64,000 bases of DNA from Ignavibacteriales bacterium (GTDB lineage Bacteria; Bacteroidota; Ignavibacteria; Ignavibacteriales; Ignavibacteriaceae), in contig CP065001.1 of NCBI GenBank assembly GCA_016700155.1, positions 4,537,369 through 4,601,368 on the forward strand, in the 5' to 3' direction. Below are positions 62,588 through 64,000 of this stretch, piece by piece; position 1 is the stretch's first letter, and the number at the start of each line of letters is the position of its first letter. Both the position numbers and the translations under genes were made by a program. A model generated the notes under the pieces. That model saw nothing but the letters and a program-made list of their open reading frames with translations, was not told where the DNA came from and ran no database searches.

Positions 62588-64000
62588 ATGAAGAATTTTG
62601 TTTCTGGATTCTTTTCTTTATTCCTGCTGGTTCTTTTATTCTCAACTACAACTTCGGCTCAGAACTTTGAGTGGATTTGGCAGAATTCTGTTCCTATAGG
62701 AAATAATTATAATGATATAACACTCCTGCCCGGTGGTGCAATTGTCGGCGTTACAGATGGTGGAGCTGTTGTTCGTTCAACAGACGGCGGTACTATATGG
62801 ACAGTTTCTTACCCTGACTCTGTTAACGGAAACAGAAGTATTTATGAAGCTACTTTTCTCAGCGCAAATATTGGATATGCCTGCGGACTGGATGGACTTG
62901 TTATGAAAACTACCGATGGAGGAATTAACTGGTCACAAAGTATCACCGGATCTGTAGCAGATTTCTGGTATATCGAATTTGTTGATGCTGATACAGGTTA
63001 TGTTTGCGGTACAAGTTCTGCATTGTATAAAACTACAGACGGCGGAACTACATGGAATCCTACAACACTCAGTGTTTCCACAACTTTATACAAAATCCAT
63101 TTTGTAAATGCCTCAACTGGGTATATTGGTACATTGTCGACCACTTTAGGAAGGTTGATAAGAACTACGGATTACGGCGCAACATGGACTAACGTTACAG
63201 GATACACCGCAACAGGTACAACCCGCGGAATTTATTTTGTTGATGCCGATACCGGTTATGTTTCAAATTCAAATTATGCAATATGGAAAACCACAGACGG
63301 CGGAACATCATTTACTGAACTGGCTGACTTTGGTACGGGAACTATCTACGAAGTTAAATTTTTTAATCCCTCAACCGGTGTTGCTGCCGGTGGTAATGGT
63401 GATATCTTCGTGACAACAAATCACGGCGCTACATGGAGTGCTTCTAATATTGGTCACAAAGCAAATGTTTTTGGATTAGGACTCGAAGGGTTCCTCGGAT
63501 CAAGAAGTGCACAGAGTATTGATGGTGCCGGGGCAAACACAATTTTTGCATCAGGTATTGCCGGTGTTATTGCAAAAAGTATTGACCTTGGCGCAACATG
63601 GACCCCTGTTTCAAAAACTGCAACAGTACAGGAACTTCGAGAAATAACATTCCTAAATGAAAATGTCGGATACGCTGTAGGCGGATCAGGCACGACTGCT
63701 GATAGCCTTGGTGTAGTTTTAAAAACAACTAATGGCGGCGATACCTGGGCTGCGCTCGCATTCAATCCGCAGTTCAGAATTTATTCGCATTGGTGGGTTA
63801 ATGAAAATATCGGATACATTGGAGTTCGAGGACCGAATGGAATCTGGAAAACAACTGACGGCGGCGCATCGTTTGTAAATCAAACTCCTGGTATTGGTTC
63901 AGCTACGAGTATATGGTATGAATTAGAATTTGCAGATGCTGATAACGGTTACGCCAGCGGAAGCAGTGGTTCATTAGTTAAAACTACAAACGGCGGAACT
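62588..64000 (+). CDS. Ycf48/BNR-repeat secreted protein (3' partial)
   Basis: The frame is open from the ATG at 62588 to the right edge (471 codons), so the protein is truncated by the window. AGGAG lies 9-10 bases upstream. A signal peptide (FFSLFLLVLLFSTTTSAQ) is followed by repeats with the Asp-box-like pattern KTTDGGTTW, each paired with a phrase like FVDADTGYVCG. This is the Ycf48-like/BNR beta-propeller arrangement common in T9SS-secreted proteins of this lineage; a sorting domain is expected beyond the window but not seen. The function is unknown. Confidence 0.85.
   Translation, partial: MKNFVSGFFSLFLLVLLFSTTTSAQNFEWIWQNSVPIGNNYNDITLLPGGAIVGVTDGGAVVRSTDGGTIWTVSYPDSVNGNRSIYEATFLSANIGYACGLDGLVMKTTDGGINWSQSITGSVADFWYIEFVDADTGYVCGTSSALYKTTDGGTTWNPTTLSVSTTLYKIHFVNASTGYIGTLSTTLGRLIRTTDYGATWTNVTGYTATGTTRGIYFVDADTGYVSNSNYAIWKTTDGGTSFTELADFGTGTIYEVKFFNPSTGVAAGGNGDIFVTTNHGATWSASNIGHKANVFGLGLEGFLGSRSAQSIDGAGANTIFASGIAGVIAKSIDLGATWTPVSKTATVQELREITFLNENVGYAVGGSGTTADSLGVVLKTTNGGDTWAALAFNPQFRIYSHWWVNENIGYIGVRGPNGIWKTTDGGASFVNQTPGIGSATSIWYELEFADADNGYASGSSGSLVKTTNGGT

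Noticed and set aside
63454..63765. 103-aa minus-strand frame inside the Ycf48-like gene
   Set aside because: It is antisense to an open, repeat-bearing, signal-peptide-containing frame that runs to the window edge.

Overview
The window comes from a low-GC member of the Bacteroidota/Ignavibacteriota lineage (Ignavibacteria-like). Three complete or near-complete secreted proteins end in a type IX secretion (T9SS) sorting domain with the NYPNPFNPSTKI motif. Several genes are preceded by a Bacteroidota-type promoter (TTG, 19-20 bp, TAnnTTTG). The KorDABC 2-oxoacid:ferredoxin oxidoreductase fits an anaerobic or facultative metabolism. No phage, plasmid, CRISPR or rRNA genes are visible. The only RNA gene is an initiator tRNA.

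Layout. 1-9.2 kb: tail of a T9SS cargo protein, RlpA-like protein, outer-membrane barrel, MiaE, methyltransferase, DUF423 protein, small membrane protein + uvrB, Nfu, O6-alkylguanine-DNA alkyltransferase, and a divergent KamA-family radical SAM enzyme on the minus strand. 9.4-15.3 kb: small basic protein, plsY-gpsA, a lipoprotein beta-propeller, and recG. 15.5-19.3 kb: a tight four-gene operon with its own promoter and terminator, made of two D-Ala-D-Ala-ligase-like ATP-grasp enzymes, a short GNAT acetyltransferase and a canonical lysine 2,3-aminomutase. It looks like a dedicated beta-lysine conjugate pathway and is one of the two best candidates for an undescribed system. 19.4-30.4 kb: an envelope polysaccharide locus with two divergent arms (six glycosyltransferases, flippase, methyltransferase, WbaP/WcaJ-type initiating sugar transferase), with DUF1844 and nadK at the end of the minus arm. 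30.4-37.9 kb: a small ORF, a kelch/CARDB T9SS protein, a GT39-like membrane protein fused to TPRs, TPR and other lipoproteins, and an excisionase-type HTH protein.

38.0-42.5 kb: a second tightly coupled operon of HMG-CoA-reductase-like protein, PlsC-type acyltransferase, alkyl-DHAP-synthase-like FAD enzyme and SDR. The last three mirror the three steps of the eukaryotic peroxisomal ether-lipid route. 42.7-53.4 kb: small ORFs, a giant alpha-2-macroglobulin-like protein that has lost its thioester, a decayed sorting-domain remnant, a T9SS protein built of about 13 WNG repeats, and a membrane histidine kinase. 53.4-54 kb: initiator tRNA-fMet and two truncated copies of its 3' end, each carrying a different palindrome at the same T-arm position and flanking a small GIY-YIG gene. 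54-57.1 kb: kor operon. 57.4-62.4 kb: a second giant alpha-2-macroglobulin with an intact thioester motif. 62.6 kb to the end: start of a Ycf48/BNR-like secreted protein.

All assignments were made by eye from motifs; no database search was run.
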